In this document: positions 11,077-22,752 of the stretch, one piece after another
Layout: every line of letters starts with the position of its first letter
How positions within the stretch are numbered: position 1 is the stretch's first letter
Assembly (NCBI RefSeq): GCF_000341285.1
Contig: NW_005178474.1
Coordinates: 245,570-309,569, forward strand
Source: Galdieria sulphuraria
Taxonomy: Eukaryota; Rhodophyta; Bangiophyceae; Galdieriales; Galdieriaceae
Reading direction: 5' to 3'
Length of the DNA stretch: 64,000 bases
The notes under the pieces: model-generated
The model's input: the letters and a program-made list of their open reading frames with translations, nothing else
Told to the model about the DNA's origin: nothing
The model's database searches: none
Position numbers and translations under genes: made by a program

Positions 11077-11604
11077 TTACGGTTGCTGAAGATTTGGTTC
11101 CACCTTTTTTTTTCTTTTTGCGAAATAGGCACTAACGAGACCGCTAAATACTCCAGCAACAAAAGGAATAGCAATAACTTCTCGAAAACGGTCCAGATAA
11201 AAATTCGAGTCACTTACAGGTATTTCCTTCACCATTCAACACTTATTTTCCTAGTTGCGTTTGATTGAGCAGTAGAAGGAGGAGAAATATTTGTATTCTC
11301 ACGAGTTGGTATCAATAAGGTTTGGCTCCAACGATGGAAGGTAGAGTGGCTTAGCCAATCTTTCGAGTAAAAGATGAAATCTTTCCAATTTGATAAATAC
11401 CGATAAATAAAAATGCCTTACATCAACCTGATTCATTTGAGTATTATTTGGATAATGAAAGAAGTGATTGCTTGTTTCTTTCTTAAACTGTGCAAGATCT
11501 TCCAAGAGTAAGCTAGCAGTGTTTTACGTATTTAATCAGAAACACTTCCCAGTTTAGACGTCTTACTAACAAGGCGTCTTATCGTTCAAAAAATAGCTGC
11601 TCAT
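11077..11604 (-). CDS. small protein with C-terminal membrane span, unknown
   Basis: Four short exons give one in-phase product of 103 residues: 11567-11604, 11422-11512, 11303-11349 and 11077-11212, with introns of 54, 72 and 90 bp. The N-terminal half is hydrophilic (EDLAQFKKETSNHFFHYPNN). The last exon encodes a glycine-containing hydrophobic segment (VIAIPFVAGVFSGLVSAYF) followed by a basic stretch (AKRKKKVEPNLQQP). A single C-terminal span with basic flank fits a tail-anchored or small inner-membrane subunit. The second and third introns are longer than is usual here and have plain AAG acceptors, so those junctions are less certain. Alternatively the last exon alone could be translated from an ATG at 11235 (52 residues). 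Family not recognised. Confidence 0.5.
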
Positions 11605-12048
11605 CAGAAACTTAACTTGTCTCTACATAACTTTTCAAGATAGATATTTATTTTCTGAAATGTGCTAAGGGTGTCGTGCTATTCCAGACTTCGAGATAGT
11701 TATAGCTGAGAAAAATTTCAACAGAAGAGTTATTAGATTGAACCTAAGAACAAAATACTGTTCCAAATAAAAGTATGTTCTGCGCTTACAAAGTATTTAT
11801 CCAGATAGGAAACAATATCTAAAACTCAAAGTTGCCAAACTAGAAGAGTGTTGTATCCAACGCGCTAGGATGACTATTAACTTTGTTCGTCCGACTATTC
11901 CCGAAATCACATGGTTCAAGAAACAAACTACTTGAACAGTGAAACTGGGACTCAACCTTGACGATAGTTTTATTTATGGCGTCTGGGAACGGTCAACGAC
12001 AACTTGTAGAGCCGACGACGTGAAGAGATCGCCAATGCTATTTGGGCT
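11605..12048. other. intergenic spacer between divergent genes
   Basis: About 440 bp between the small membrane-protein gene (minus) and UTP13 (plus). No exon chain, RNA gene or repeat was seen. It must contain the promoters of both flanking genes, but no specific motif could be named. Confidence 0.6.
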
Positions 12049-14651
12049 ATGGATTCTCAACTATCCAAGCCACGGCCTACTAAGCTTCACATAAGGAAGT
12101 TATTCACCCGACGCGATGCGTTGCAACCTACTTATATAAGTAGAGGAATTTCTGTTTCTTCTGTATACACATTTGAAGAAGATAGTCGTGAAGTTCTTTA
12201 TCCGACTTTGGTGACTACTGTAACAACTCAAGCTTTTCTAGTTCGCTGGAATGGCAATCAAGTCCTTGTTCCCGTTGCTTGTTTTGCTGAACAAAATGAT
12301 GTAATTTCTTCTGTTTGTGTATCTCACTCAGGTTCAAAGGTTGCTGTTGCATACAGAAGCAGTCTTGTTGCCTTATATTCTGTCCCAAATGAATTCCGCA
12401 GGTCTAGTTTGGAGTCGAGAACTTCCTTGTTGGACCAACTGCCTGTTATTCGACAAGAACGTTCTTGGAAACCTATAGCTGGAAACATCATTGTACAGCT
12501 CGCCTTTGATTTCAGTGACACTTTCCTCGTCACGGCAACCACTGATGGAAAAGTTAAGATATGGGATGTTGAAGAAGGGCATATCACTCACAGTTTGAAA
12601 ACAGGAGCAGCAATCACGAAGACAGCTTTTCATCCTAGAGTTGGCCAATTAGAGCTCTTTTTATCTTTAGATGATGGTCGCTTATTGGTTTATGATTTGC
12701 CCACTCGAAACTTTTCGAAAACCTTTCAGTGCAATCAGGGTGCTATTGTTTCTTTTGATTTTCTTTCCAATGGGAACTTTGTCGTATTTAGTGTTTATGA
12801 CAATACGCTTCATTTGTTTCGGACCACTGATATGACAGCTATGAAACATATTTCTGTCGATAATAGCATCACCACAATAACTGCACTACCTATCATGAAT
12901 GAGCAAACGGATTTCCAGATATTTACAACGAGTAGCATATCAGGACGTTTGACCTTTTGGAGGTTTTCTATGCAAGAGCAACCTAAAATTTACAAGTCAA
13001 AGGAGCTACTGTTGAGTGAGTTGTATGGCGCAGTAGAATCCATTTATGTTTCGCTATCATCTCAAGTTTATCTTTTTGTGGGAATGGAAAATGATATGCT
13101 ACATGTTGTGGATACCACAAAAATGGAAATTACAACATCTGTCGTTGGAAATTTGGATGAAGTTTATGATATCTGCTTCTTATCAGAAAGCAAACGAATT
13201 GCTGTAGCTAGCAATAGTGAAGATGTTTATATATTTGATGGCAATCTAGACTATAAGTCAATTGTTCTCACAGGGCATACAGAGAGTGTTCTTTCTCTGG
13301 ACTATGATCCTTTAACCCAAGTACTTGTTACTGCTTCTAGAGATAAAACTTGTAGATTATACAAGTTGAACGACTTGGATGCTCTTTTTGAGTCGGACAA
13401 ATTAGAAACATTGGGATGTTTTGCCATCGCTTTAGGCCATGACGGACCGATTGGGGCCGTAAGTATAGCTCGTACGAATCACACAGATAGTTTCATTGTT
13501 AGTGGTGCAGCTGATCATACCTTAAAATTGTGGAAATTCAATACCAATTGGAATGGCGAGATAAGACAACTTAGTGCTAGTTGGACTGTTTCAGCGCATC
13601 AAAAGGATATCAATTGTGTGGCCATATCTCCAGATTTTGATATAATTGTGTCAACTTCTCAAGATAAAACAGCGAGAATGTGGTCTAGTAGAGACGGTAA
13701 ACCAATAGCCACTTGTATAGGACACAAACGAGGAGTTTGGCATGTTAGTTTTTCTCCTGTGGATCGTATTTTCGCCACGAGTTCTGGAGACTGTACAATT
13801 CGCATATGGAGTGCTAGAGATGGTGCATGTCTACAACTTTTGGAAGGTTCTTCAAGTTCTTTATTACGAGTCTTGTTTCTTCAAGCAGGGTCAGAGTTGG
13901 CTTCTGGGGGTTCTGATGGCTTACTGAAGGTAGGAAGTTATGAATAGAAACATTTTGTCTTTTGATAATTTGTTTAGATTTGGAATGTAAAAAGTGGTGA
14001 ATGCATAAGTACTATGGAGGCTCATGATGATAGATTATGGTGTTTGACCTGCATCTTGGATGGTGAACTCATTGCCAGTGGAGGTGCAGATGGTAGAATA
14101 CTATTTTGGAAGGATATTACGCTGGAAAAGGAAATGGAAGAAATGGAATCCAAAAAGGATTGGATTTTGAAACAACAAGACTTAGAAAACGCCATGAAAA
14201 GAAAGGAATGGCAGACGGTGTTTTCAATGTCCTTTAGAGTTAGATCAGCCATCTAAGCTGATGGAGGTATTTATTGTTTCTCGATTGTCATTCAGTTTTA
14301 CTCATATCACAGATGATTTGGAGTATTTCTACGGAAACAGATCATCTGGATGATATGTTAACTCCATTTTTAAAATCTTTGAATCCTTCGCAGATATATC
14401 GTTTACTTTGTTATTGTCGAGATTGGAATACCAACGTAAATCAATTTTTGCTCGCTCAACATGTTTTGAATTGTTTATTGACCAGCCATTCGTTTCATAA
14501 TATATCATCCATTCCCGGTACAAAAGAAGTGCTACAAGCTATTTTAGCATATTCAGAAAGACATTATCAGAGATTGTCTAAATGGTCTTCTAGGTCCTTT
14601 ATGCTGGACTGTATTTTAGAATCCATGGGTGGTGTTTCAAGAGTAGATTGA
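12049..14651 (+). CDS. UTP13: U3 snoRNP WD40 protein UTP13 / TBL3
   Basis: Three exons (12049-13929, 13978-14266, 14313-14651) encode about 835 residues. Many WD40 repeats are visible, with endings such as VKIWDVEEG, LKLWKFNTN, ARMWSSRDG and IRIWSARDG, giving two beta-propellers. The C-terminal helical Utp13 domain follows (NPSQIYRLLCYCRDWN ... ILAYSERHYQRLSKWS ... MLDCILESMGG). UTP13/TBL3 belongs to the UtpB complex of the small-subunit processome and acts in nucleolar 18S rRNA maturation. Exon 2 is not phase-consistent: near 14230-14236 (TCCTTTAGAG) one extra base breaks the frame. Dropping one T restores SLELDQPSKLMEM, which continues perfectly into exon 3. Splice sites cannot explain this, so it is a sequence error or a real +1 change. 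Confidence 0.92.
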
Positions 14652-14800
14652 CAAGTTTCAAACTTTGGTTTATCTAATGGCATATTCTGAGAATTTTACA
14701 GTTTGCCATTGCATCGCATAAGCCAGATAATGGAAGTTTTCATCTTAGCAGTTATTATTTCCAATTGAATTTTCTGATTCGGTTGAGCGGGCTTTTCAGG

Positions 14801-15095
14801 ATGAACTCTTCCCAGCCTTGTTCTTCTCATCAAGTAGGACTGTTCAACTAATGTAATACATAGTGTAGACTCACTATTGAGATAGGTTTTATTAGAGCGC
14901 ATTCTAGTTATCAATCAGAAGATAAATCAAGTCCTTGTTCAAGTAGATAAAGACCTGGAAGTAAGAATATCTTGAATATATGTTGGTTTTCGATAAGTAT
15001 TCTTCTAGACTTGGAACGAGTATGGAAGCGATATTGTACAAGTAAACCAAGTGCTTCGAAGATATATGCGCAAGTTGAATATCGCTCAGTCCTAA
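14801..15095 (+). CDS. 64-residue helical/coiled-coil microprotein in three exons
   Basis: Exons 14801-14833, 14886-14960 and 15009-15095 are separated by GT-AG introns of 52 and 48 bp, and each has a whole number of codons. The product starts MNSSQPCSSHQ and continues as one amphipathic helical stretch (VLLERILVINQKINQVLVQV, then DKDLETWNEYGSDIVQVNQV) before a basic end. Size and helix-only composition are typical of small subunits of coiled-coil assemblies, for example DASH/kinetochore or BLOC-type complexes, but no specific match can be claimed. It lies between the convergent UTP13 and sucrose-phosphate synthase genes, 150 bp after the UTP13 stop. The intron-exon structure is the strongest support, because the exons are too short to be noticed as open frames. 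Confidence 0.6.
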
Positions 15096-15297
15096 TTGGT
15101 TGGTTGTTCTGGATAAAGGAAGAAAAAGAGGTTGAGTTTATTCTATGACAAGATATCAATCACAATTTCTTGCTCTTGTGGACGATGAAATATTTGGAGG
15201 AAATACCAAACAAGAGAGATTAGCTTCGTCCGTAGCGATAACTCCTCTAAACCACATTCAATCATCACTCACTGCATTCAAGAAAAAAAAAGGTTGC

Positions 15298-18125
15298 TTA
15301 CCCAAAGCTTTCGAAAATACGAAAATGACAGATACCTTCAAGAAACCCTTTTGCAAATGAACTTTTAGCAAAGTATAATTGAGGAGGAGGACTTGACTCT
15401 AAATATTGTTGTACACAGTTATCGTGATTGGCTGGAGCCACCAACCGAATATTGCCTCGTATAAGATCTATATCAGCACCAACTGAAATACTTGCTAATA
15501 CATTTTCCAAAAGTACTCCTCGTAAAAGTGCAGCACGTCTTATAGCGACGCCCTTGCTAATTCCCGCAGGCACAATGTCAATATGTCTCTCTAATGATAT
15601 CCATATCGAAGAACAGAGCTCGCTTCGTCTCAGACGCTGTTGCAGAACACTACAAAGATTACGTTCATACTGCACATTAGATATCAAATCATAGGATATT
15701 TTAAATTCACGTTGATTGTCAGAGCTTTGAAGTCTCATAGAGGTATTCCACTCGTTGTTGATAACGCTAAGAATTTTTTGCCTGTCCCAGTCTTTACGGC
15801 AGCTTAGAAACTGAAAGTATTCTACATCCTTTTCATATGTTAAATAGAAACAAGAAGAATATAGTTCCTCTGAGGTTATTGAAGATGCAGAATTTTGCAA
15901 GATGCTTCCATCCGGTTTCAAAGTCTCACTTACAACATCTCCTTGCCATTCAACTCGAAGTTTAGAAGCATTCCATTTAAGTGATATATTAAATACTCTT
16001 GATTGTTTCACACAAGGTATCTGACATTCATCCATCTTCAAAAAGTAAATTTCGGTACCAACCGAAGAAATGATAACCTAAATGATTGAGACCAAAGACT
16101 TTTTATATGACAATGGAATACACAAACCTTTGGAAGAATATAAACACCCCAAAGCAACAATACCTGAACAGAAGATTCTATACTACGACCTGTACAAATC
16201 CATAGCTCTATCTTATCAACAAAGTTACTTGGAATAGCATCCAAAATAGAGAGCAATTTGGACATGGAAGCATAATCACCCAACAAGACATTGTCCAAGT
16301 CACAAATCAAAACCTTTTTGTCTATTTATCGGTTGAGAAGAAATGTCAACTCACATTCTTATTATCAACATACCCGAACAAGTCTTTGCACAAATCAGTG
16401 GCTGTACAATCCTTTGATTCAATAAAGAGAGCAAACACTGAGAAAAATGATTGGCATGACAGTCCCACGAAAATCGATACAAATTCTTCAAACCATTATG
16501 CATAAAGTTTTCCCAAGAACTCGGTTCATCTAATATGGACAGAATAGCTCTTTCAATTTCTGAAGAATTGTTTGGATCTACAGTTATTCCATGACCCAAA
16601 ATTTGAATAATTTCAGCAGCACCTCCTCGACAAGTGGCAATAACAGGAAGCCCTGACGCAGCAGATTCTAAAAGGGTCAAGCCGAAAGGTTCAAACCATG
16701 AAATATTTACAAAAACTCCTTTTCTTTTTTCCAAACCTTGAAAACGACGATATGGATCAACTTTGTTGTACTTGCCTGGATGCTGCATAACGATAAATTT
16801 CAGGTATGTCATGTTGCTCATGTTGTTTCGGATACATAACATTTCCATAAAGGTCATACAAGTCGATTAGTTTCTGAGGAATTAAGTACTATAAACGATA
16901 CATTTCTTGTTCACTTCGACTTACAAACACATTCAAAAGAATCTCCTGCGAATGAATATCCATTGTGTCGACATCTGATCGATTCCCTTAGATCATAACT
17001 TAGTCTTCTATTATATATAACCAAGAAAGACAAACCTAGTATTAGAACAAGGTTTGCTTTGGTTCTTAAGTATTCACTGCGGCCATATATTCGAATCAAA
17101 TTTTCCTAATGCAGAATCAAAAACCAAATGAACAGACGCGATAATTGACTCGTTACAATGTTCTTCTTCTTGTCAGGGCGACATATCATCAGTATAACCT
17201 TCTTATCCGTATTAGTAAGAAAACGGGAAGTATGACGACTGATAAAGGGCGAATCATGATCTGGACGAAAGTTGAATGGAATAATCAAAGACATAGGTTG
17301 CTCACCAGCAGACAATTCTTCTCCAATGGGCGGATGAAATCTTGTCAAATCAATTCCCGGAGGAATAACAACGTATACACTTCTTCTCCTTTGATCGTAC
17401 AAACCCCACTGTGATTCAATTTCATCTGCAGTAGATGTGACAATGAGTGATGCATAATCGAGACAACATTCTTCGGATTCTATTCTTCTTGTCATTTGAT
17501 ATTGACTTTCTATTTCTTCCATTTTCATTCCTGAAGCTTTAAAAGAAAGTCAGTTTAGTTATTATCAAATATTGAACGATCCTACTCTGTAATACGGACA
17601 ATTTTGTCCTTCCCAATGAGTGACCTACGTGAGTATGAATACACTGCAGAACACTGCATACTTTTATGGCAACATAACCAGCATCCGCATAGTGAGAATG
17701 AACTACGTCTGGAACTTTATTTTCTTGCATTGCATATCGTATAATGGCATCCACCATAAGGTCCAACTGATCCCACATAAGCTCTTTGGGAATATAATCC
17801 TCGGAACCCATACAAGGAATTCTCACAATACAAGCCCTTTCAAGTGGGATGTTTTTCAACAGTGGTTCTACTTTTTGACAATATTCCGGAGAAATTCTGT
17901 CATCCTTTATCGATTTTGTCCAAACTTGAACCCACTCAACAATTGGAAGCTGAGCCAACGCCTTTGCCAGTTCCAACACATATACTATTTGACCACCTAT
18001 AAAACCATATTACTTTAGTATCTATCCCAGAAATAAATACTCTCCTTACCTGTGTCTGGGTCTCTTCCAAGCTCTACGTTTTCTGCTCTTACTAAACCAT
18101 GGATAGTTAACAGTGCAATTTTCAT
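15298..18125 (-). CDS. SPS: sucrose-phosphate synthase with fused sucrose-phosphatase-like domain
   Basis: Nine exons, phase-checked: 18050-18125, 17586-17996, 17157-17536, 17036-17105, 16925-16986, 16792-16888, 16374-16736, 16128-16321 and 15298-16077; 810 residues. The GT4 domain shows [20 protein letters not shown] then [84 protein letters not shown], and the C-terminal [18 protein letters not shown]. The phosphatase-like part begins [14 protein letters not shown], then [10 protein letters not shown], and ends [12 protein letters not shown]. In the HAD motif DLDNVL the second Asp is Asn-flanked rather than the usual DxDxT, so phosphatase activity is doubtful. The enzyme makes sucrose-6-phosphate from UDP-glucose and fructose-6-phosphate in the cytosol. 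Length is closer to cyanobacterial (about 710) than plant (about 1050) enzymes. Confidence 0.94.
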
Positions 18126-18299
18126 ATCAACGCATCCTTCGATAATGGAAGACTATGTGAGATTTCTGTTAACAAAATATCGCTGGTGGTTTTCATACGC
18201 TTCCAGAAAAGACAAAAGTTACCTGTTATTATATGTGGTCATTCGAAGAAATAAAATAAACCATCCAAAATACAATGAACAAGTGCTGTTTTATTATAT

Positions 18300-18385
18300 A
18301 CGGTTGATAACTGTCTTTTTCAAGATATATATAATTATATATGTGTTTATATATATATATATATATATGAGTGTGTGTGTCTATT
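18300..18385. repeat. AT-rich simple repeat with (TA)n then (GT)n
   Basis: A run of TA dinucleotides around 18348-18368 is followed by a short GT tract (about 18369-18380). It lies in the 320-bp spacer between the start of sucrose-phosphate synthase and the end of the kinase gene. No coding exon chain is seen in this spacer. Confidence 0.85.
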
Positions 18386-18448
18386 TGCGTATCTGTAGAG
18401 AAGATCGAATCCCCATATCTTTCAAACTCGAGACATCAACTATTCCCA

Positions 18449-21039
18449 CTATCCGAGAGGGGAAGCACTTTTCAAGATTAGGACACAATCTTCAAAGTTT
18501 CCTCTTTTAGCATCATCTAGTGGAGTAGAACCCCACCGATCTACTTTGTTTGTATTGGCTCCGTACTTGAGCAAAAGACGAACAACTTCAACATGTCCTT
18601 CTGAAGCTGCAACGTGGAGGGGAGTACGTCGATCATAATCAGAATAATTGACTGGAGCACCAGCTTCCAATAACAATGCAACTCTTTCCACATCTCCTCC
18701 AAATACAGCATCCATCAACTCCAAACAAATGACGGAAGTTGCAACAGTCTGTTGCTTGGCCCAAATCTCTTTCTTCAGATTGAAGACATTGTTAAATAAC
18801 TCCACAACCTTATCGTGCTTATTAGAAACCGCATCATCTAAAGGACTCCGTTGCCAACGATCTGAAACAAATGCATTGGCACCATTTTTCAATAACAATC
18901 GAACCATATCAATATGACCCTCTGAAGCTGCAATGTGCAGTGGAGTACGTTGGTCATAATCAGCAAAACTGATATCTTGCGGATACATTGCTAAATGTTG
19001 TTCCACTGTCGAAGTATCGTTTTTGGCTACTGCATTCATTAGAGTCATACATCGCTGCAACTGAAGAACTTCTTCGCTTCGATTATGGAAACCAAATTGA
19101 CTTGCATCTTTCTGATTGATAATAGAAAAATTGCTTTCATCTTGAGAAGAGATTTCTGCTTGAAATTGTTCCAACTCCAATAAAATGTCCTCAAATGCTG
19201 GTCGCTTTTCAGGTTCCGTATTCCAACCTCTCTGAATCAACTTGGCAATACTTCGGGGAACAAGCAATTGCGCATCAGGAATAGAGTCTAGATTCTCTGG
19301 AGACTCACAAAACTCTTCTCCTTGAACAACAAGTGGAGGCCGCTTTCCTTCTGATACCTGAAACATCATCTGAATGGGCTTCAGACCACTGAATGGCTGG
19401 CGACCAGTGAATATTTCCCACAGTAAAATACTGAAAGAATAAACATCTGAATAGGAACGATAAGTTTCACCGAACATAACTTCAGGAGCCATAGTATATG
19501 GAGTTCCAATAGAATTCTAAAAGAGTTAAGCATCTTTATGAATAGCTTGAAACAAAAATACCTTGCTTGATTTCTTCCTTGTGGATTGGGAACGATTATC
19601 TGCCAAAATACTAAGACCAAAGTCACAAATGACGACATGATTGACGTGTTTATCGATAAGAACATTGCTGGATTTCAGGTCACGATGAAGTACAATAGGA
19701 ATAGAAGAATGTAAATAATGCATACCACGAGCAACACCTAATGCAACATGAGTAGCCTATTTGAAATCAATAAAAGTGAGAAAATATTCTAAAACAACCC
19801 ACTTGGGCCAACGAAAAAGGTTTTGCATATAATCCATGTAAGTAGTCATATACGCTTCCACCATTAAAAAGTTCAGAAACTATACAAAGTGGTTTCTCGG
19901 GATCTACACAAGCCCCCATATATAACAACACATTTGGGTGGCGCAGTTGGCTCAAAGTTTCTACCTCAGTAAGAAAATTCTTCATTCTCAATTCATTTGC
20001 ATTCGTATCCGCTTCATCATATTCAACAGAGCGGAAAACTTTTATAGCAACGGGCATATGCAACCATTGACCTGCCCAAACTTCTGCAAAGCTCCCATTG
20101 CCGATTTTGCAGACAAAGGTTAGACTCTCATAATCTATGGCAAAAGGAGACGAGAAATTATCTCTCTTCGTTCTTCTGATAGAAGGTTTTGTTCCTCTGC
20201 TCTTATCTTGGGAAGATAATTCCCTATTTGTCCAGTTAGTAGAAGCACTTGTTGACATTCTCTCTAATTCCACTGCCAGTAAATCTCCTTCTTTTGTCTC
20301 TCTTAAAGTTCCGTTGATAGGACCGACCATTTCTTCCAAGTACTTCAGAAATGAAATGAGAAAAGCCGAGCTTTCCGATAGTTCCTGGAAGTTTTCAAAA
20401 GAAACTCCTTGTTCCTTCGAGTTGTCTGAATCGGGTTTCTGTGGAAGACTTGCATGCAATATGTCCGATACTAAATCTGCTTTGTTATTTATGGAGTATC
20501 CTCGGGCCATAATATACTTGTGAATAAATTGTTCAAGTTCTTCCAAGTCAGAGAGCTTGAGCACACCATCAACATCTTCGTCAAACATGTAAAACAGATA
20601 ACGAACTCTTTCACTTGTACTAACATGACAAAAAAGAGAATAGCCTGATATAAACCTTTGCAAGGAAATGCTTCCAACGTTACTCACATCCAACTAAACC
20701 AATTAAGACAACTGCAAAAAACTTCTGAATGCTGCTTACCAATTCAAAAAAACTCTCGGCATCCTTTTTATCGTGTTCAGTAGCGTCTAAAACTACTTGG
20801 AGAAAGGTTTCCTTTGAAATTCTATCGTTCTCAACTTGCAACAACTCAAGTTTATCGCGAATGTTTCGTAGTTCTAAGAGGTCAACTTCAACAGGTTCCT
20901 TAACTGCACCAGAGTAGTTATTTTCTAAACTTCCCGCCAGTTCATCTTTGCCCTCAGTTGCGTCTACCACTTCTTCTTTTTGGTTGCTAAAGATTCCAAA
21001 ACTAAGAACCGATCTTGCTCGATTCATATCTGACACCAT
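18449..21039 (-). CDS. EF-hand / TKL-type protein kinase / ankyrin-repeat protein
   Basis: Four exons of whole codons: 20740-21039, 19803-20693, 19562-19756 and 18449-19516; 817 residues from the ATG at 21039. An upstream in-frame TTG codon at 21069 is not a likely start. An EF-hand-like loop near residue 135 reads FDEDVDGVLKLSDLEE. The kinase domain spans about 295-580: GNGSFAEV glycine loop, VAIK lysine, HRDLKSSNVLI catalytic loop, CDFG metal-binding motif, and GTPYTMAPEV activation segment. These are TKL/Raf-like Ser/Thr features, and all catalytic residues are present. Four ankyrin repeats follow (DQRTPLHIAASEGHIDMVRL and a near-copy), ending near residue 815. The order EF-hand, kinase, ankyrin suggests a calcium-responsive signalling kinase; substrates unknown. 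Confidence 0.9.
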
Positions 21040-22188
21040 TTCTTCGTTAACATCAAAGAAATTCTCCAATTCGAGACCGCTGTTCTCCTTTTTGAGTTGC
21101 TTTCATTGTCTATTTTATAGATATTCAATACTATTCTTGAGTATCACCACCTTTGCTATTCTTGGAATTTACATATGTTGATATACCAAGTTAACACCTC
21201 ATGGACTTTACAACAAAGTTATTCAACAGGAGATTCAATATCTTCTCGTTATGATTGGATCCTGCAAAGCCTTCTCAAGATTTGTAAGGCACTTTCCAAG
21301 ATCATTGTACTAAGAATATAGAGTTGTAACGGCAGAGAGTCGAAGCAGGATTTAGTTTATTCAGCACTCACTTTCTACAATCAAACCCAACTAGTTCTCC
21401 ACTATAAACAACAGTCCTTGACACGCATTCTCCGGTATGTCGTTGCAGCAAATTCCTATCTTTCCAAAGCAAATTTATCCCATCAAAACTTTGTTCGAAA
21501 GAAAGCACAGGTACCAATAGTCCACAGTATTGACTTTCTGCCAAATAGGGATGTCCTGGTTGGCCTTGACCAGTTGCGTTTTGTCTTGCTATCGACAATA
21601 GTCACGCCTTAATGCTCCAATCAAGAGTAGCTAACAGTTTACAAAACTTTTGTGGTTCAGAACCGTCTAATGCAGAGTAGAGAAAATAGTCTTGGACATT
21701 GCTCGATAACCAGAAAAGAGTAAATACCTTGGCCTTTTAAGATACTGCTTGAATGATATAGTTTTTCAAGGATAAAAGGCTCATGATATACTATTGTCTC
21801 CATATGGATGTTATACAAGACTCGAGTGCAAAGTAGGATCCTTCAATATATCTACTAAGAAAGTATTTGGCTCTTCTAGAATATTATATTATTGCTATTA
21901 TTACCGACTAGAAACGCTTTTTATATATGTTACGGATCTTGCATATTTATGAAATAAATAAAAGGAAATGTTTTTGAAAAGTATCTAGTCATTCCATACT
22001 AGCCGATACTTCATGATTCGCCAAGTTTCAAGACAGTACTTGACATTATTCTTCTTTTGAGAATTCTTGTTCTATTTTTTTCTTTCGATAAGATGGCGTA
22101 CGTTGCTCATAAAGTCCAAATATTACATTTGTTGGGAGTTCCAAAGTCACTTTGCCATCAGGTTATAGCCATACACAGACATATCTAA
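21040..22188. other. spacer with unresolved short open stretches
   Basis: About 1.1 kb without a confirmed gene. A minus-strand open stretch at 21368-21598 (containing GQGQPGHPYLAESQYCG) looks protein-like but lacks an ATG, has a stop just upstream, and could not be joined to other exons. Another minus-strand stretch at 22046-22156 (KVTLELPTNVIFGLYEQ) is open for about 33 codons but is cut by a stop at its 5' side with no usable acceptor. Either could be an exon of a gene I failed to assemble, or chance. Confidence 0.4.
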
Positions 22189-22724
22189 CTAAGGAGTTGA
22201 GCACATAGTAGACTCTCTCAATAAGTACCTATAGCTCAACAGAGATGTGATACTTTGTTACTCAAGTGCCTCTTTGTTTAAGAAATCAGTTGATCTCGAA
22301 AGACTTGCTCTTTTAAGAATAATATCACAACATTTTAATATTGTTAAAATTTGTTCATCGACTATAACTTGTGATCCCAACCTAACAACACCCCTTGGCA
22401 CAGGGTTTGCCCTAATACAACACGATATATGTTTCTGCACTTCTACAACCACGAAGAGTAGTTTCAACACAAATTACGGTATAATATTTTTACATAATCT
22501 CTACTTGACTGTTTTTGCTCAACTTGTAAGCAATCATAGTGCTTTCTGCTTGAACGTTCCTTGTTGTCCTTGTATAGTTGTCTCTGAGATGTCCCAGTCC
22601 AATTTTCTACAGAAACAATTGGTCTTGTGGACAGTCTCTATGGCAAGACTTCTTCGACGGTCTTCTGTGGGGTCTTCTTGTTGCATATTCTTCGAATATT
22701 CTTTTGATTCCAGTTTTCTTGGTC
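22189..22724 (-). CDS. possible minus-strand gene, structure uncertain
   Basis: From an ATG at 22724, divergent to the plus-strand gene at 22753, a frame runs through a basic N-terminus (QKNIRRICNKKTPQKT). It meets one in-frame TAG about 85 bases in and is then open again (RPIVSVENWTGTSQRQLYKD). A 35-bp GT-AG intron joins it in phase to a longer open stretch (RGVVRLGSQVIVDEQILTIL) ending at a TAA near 22260, or after a 33-bp intron at a TAG at 22189. The TAG sits at the end of a GT...AG stretch of only 21 nt, shorter than any other intron here. Other frames in the same place are also partly open. The product is not recognised. Confidence 0.3.
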
Positions 22725-22752
22725 CATCTTTGTAGCTATCATAGTAACTACT

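Noticed and set aside
15145-15360. Plus-strand frame beginning MTRYQSQFLALVDDE
   Set aside because: It overlaps the 3' end of sucrose-phosphate synthase in antisense and lies after the stop of the 64-residue gene; no exon joins it.
18052-18510. Plus-strand open frame of 152 codons
   Set aside because: It covers the sucrose-phosphate synthase first exon in antisense, a TA/GT microsatellite and the kinase 3' end; its translation is low-complexity Ile/Tyr.
22247-22735. Plus-strand open frame of 162 codons
   Set aside because: It is antisense to a phase-consistent minus-strand exon pair, is rich in Ser/Cys/Phe/Leu without any motif, and has no splice partner; treated as a shadow.
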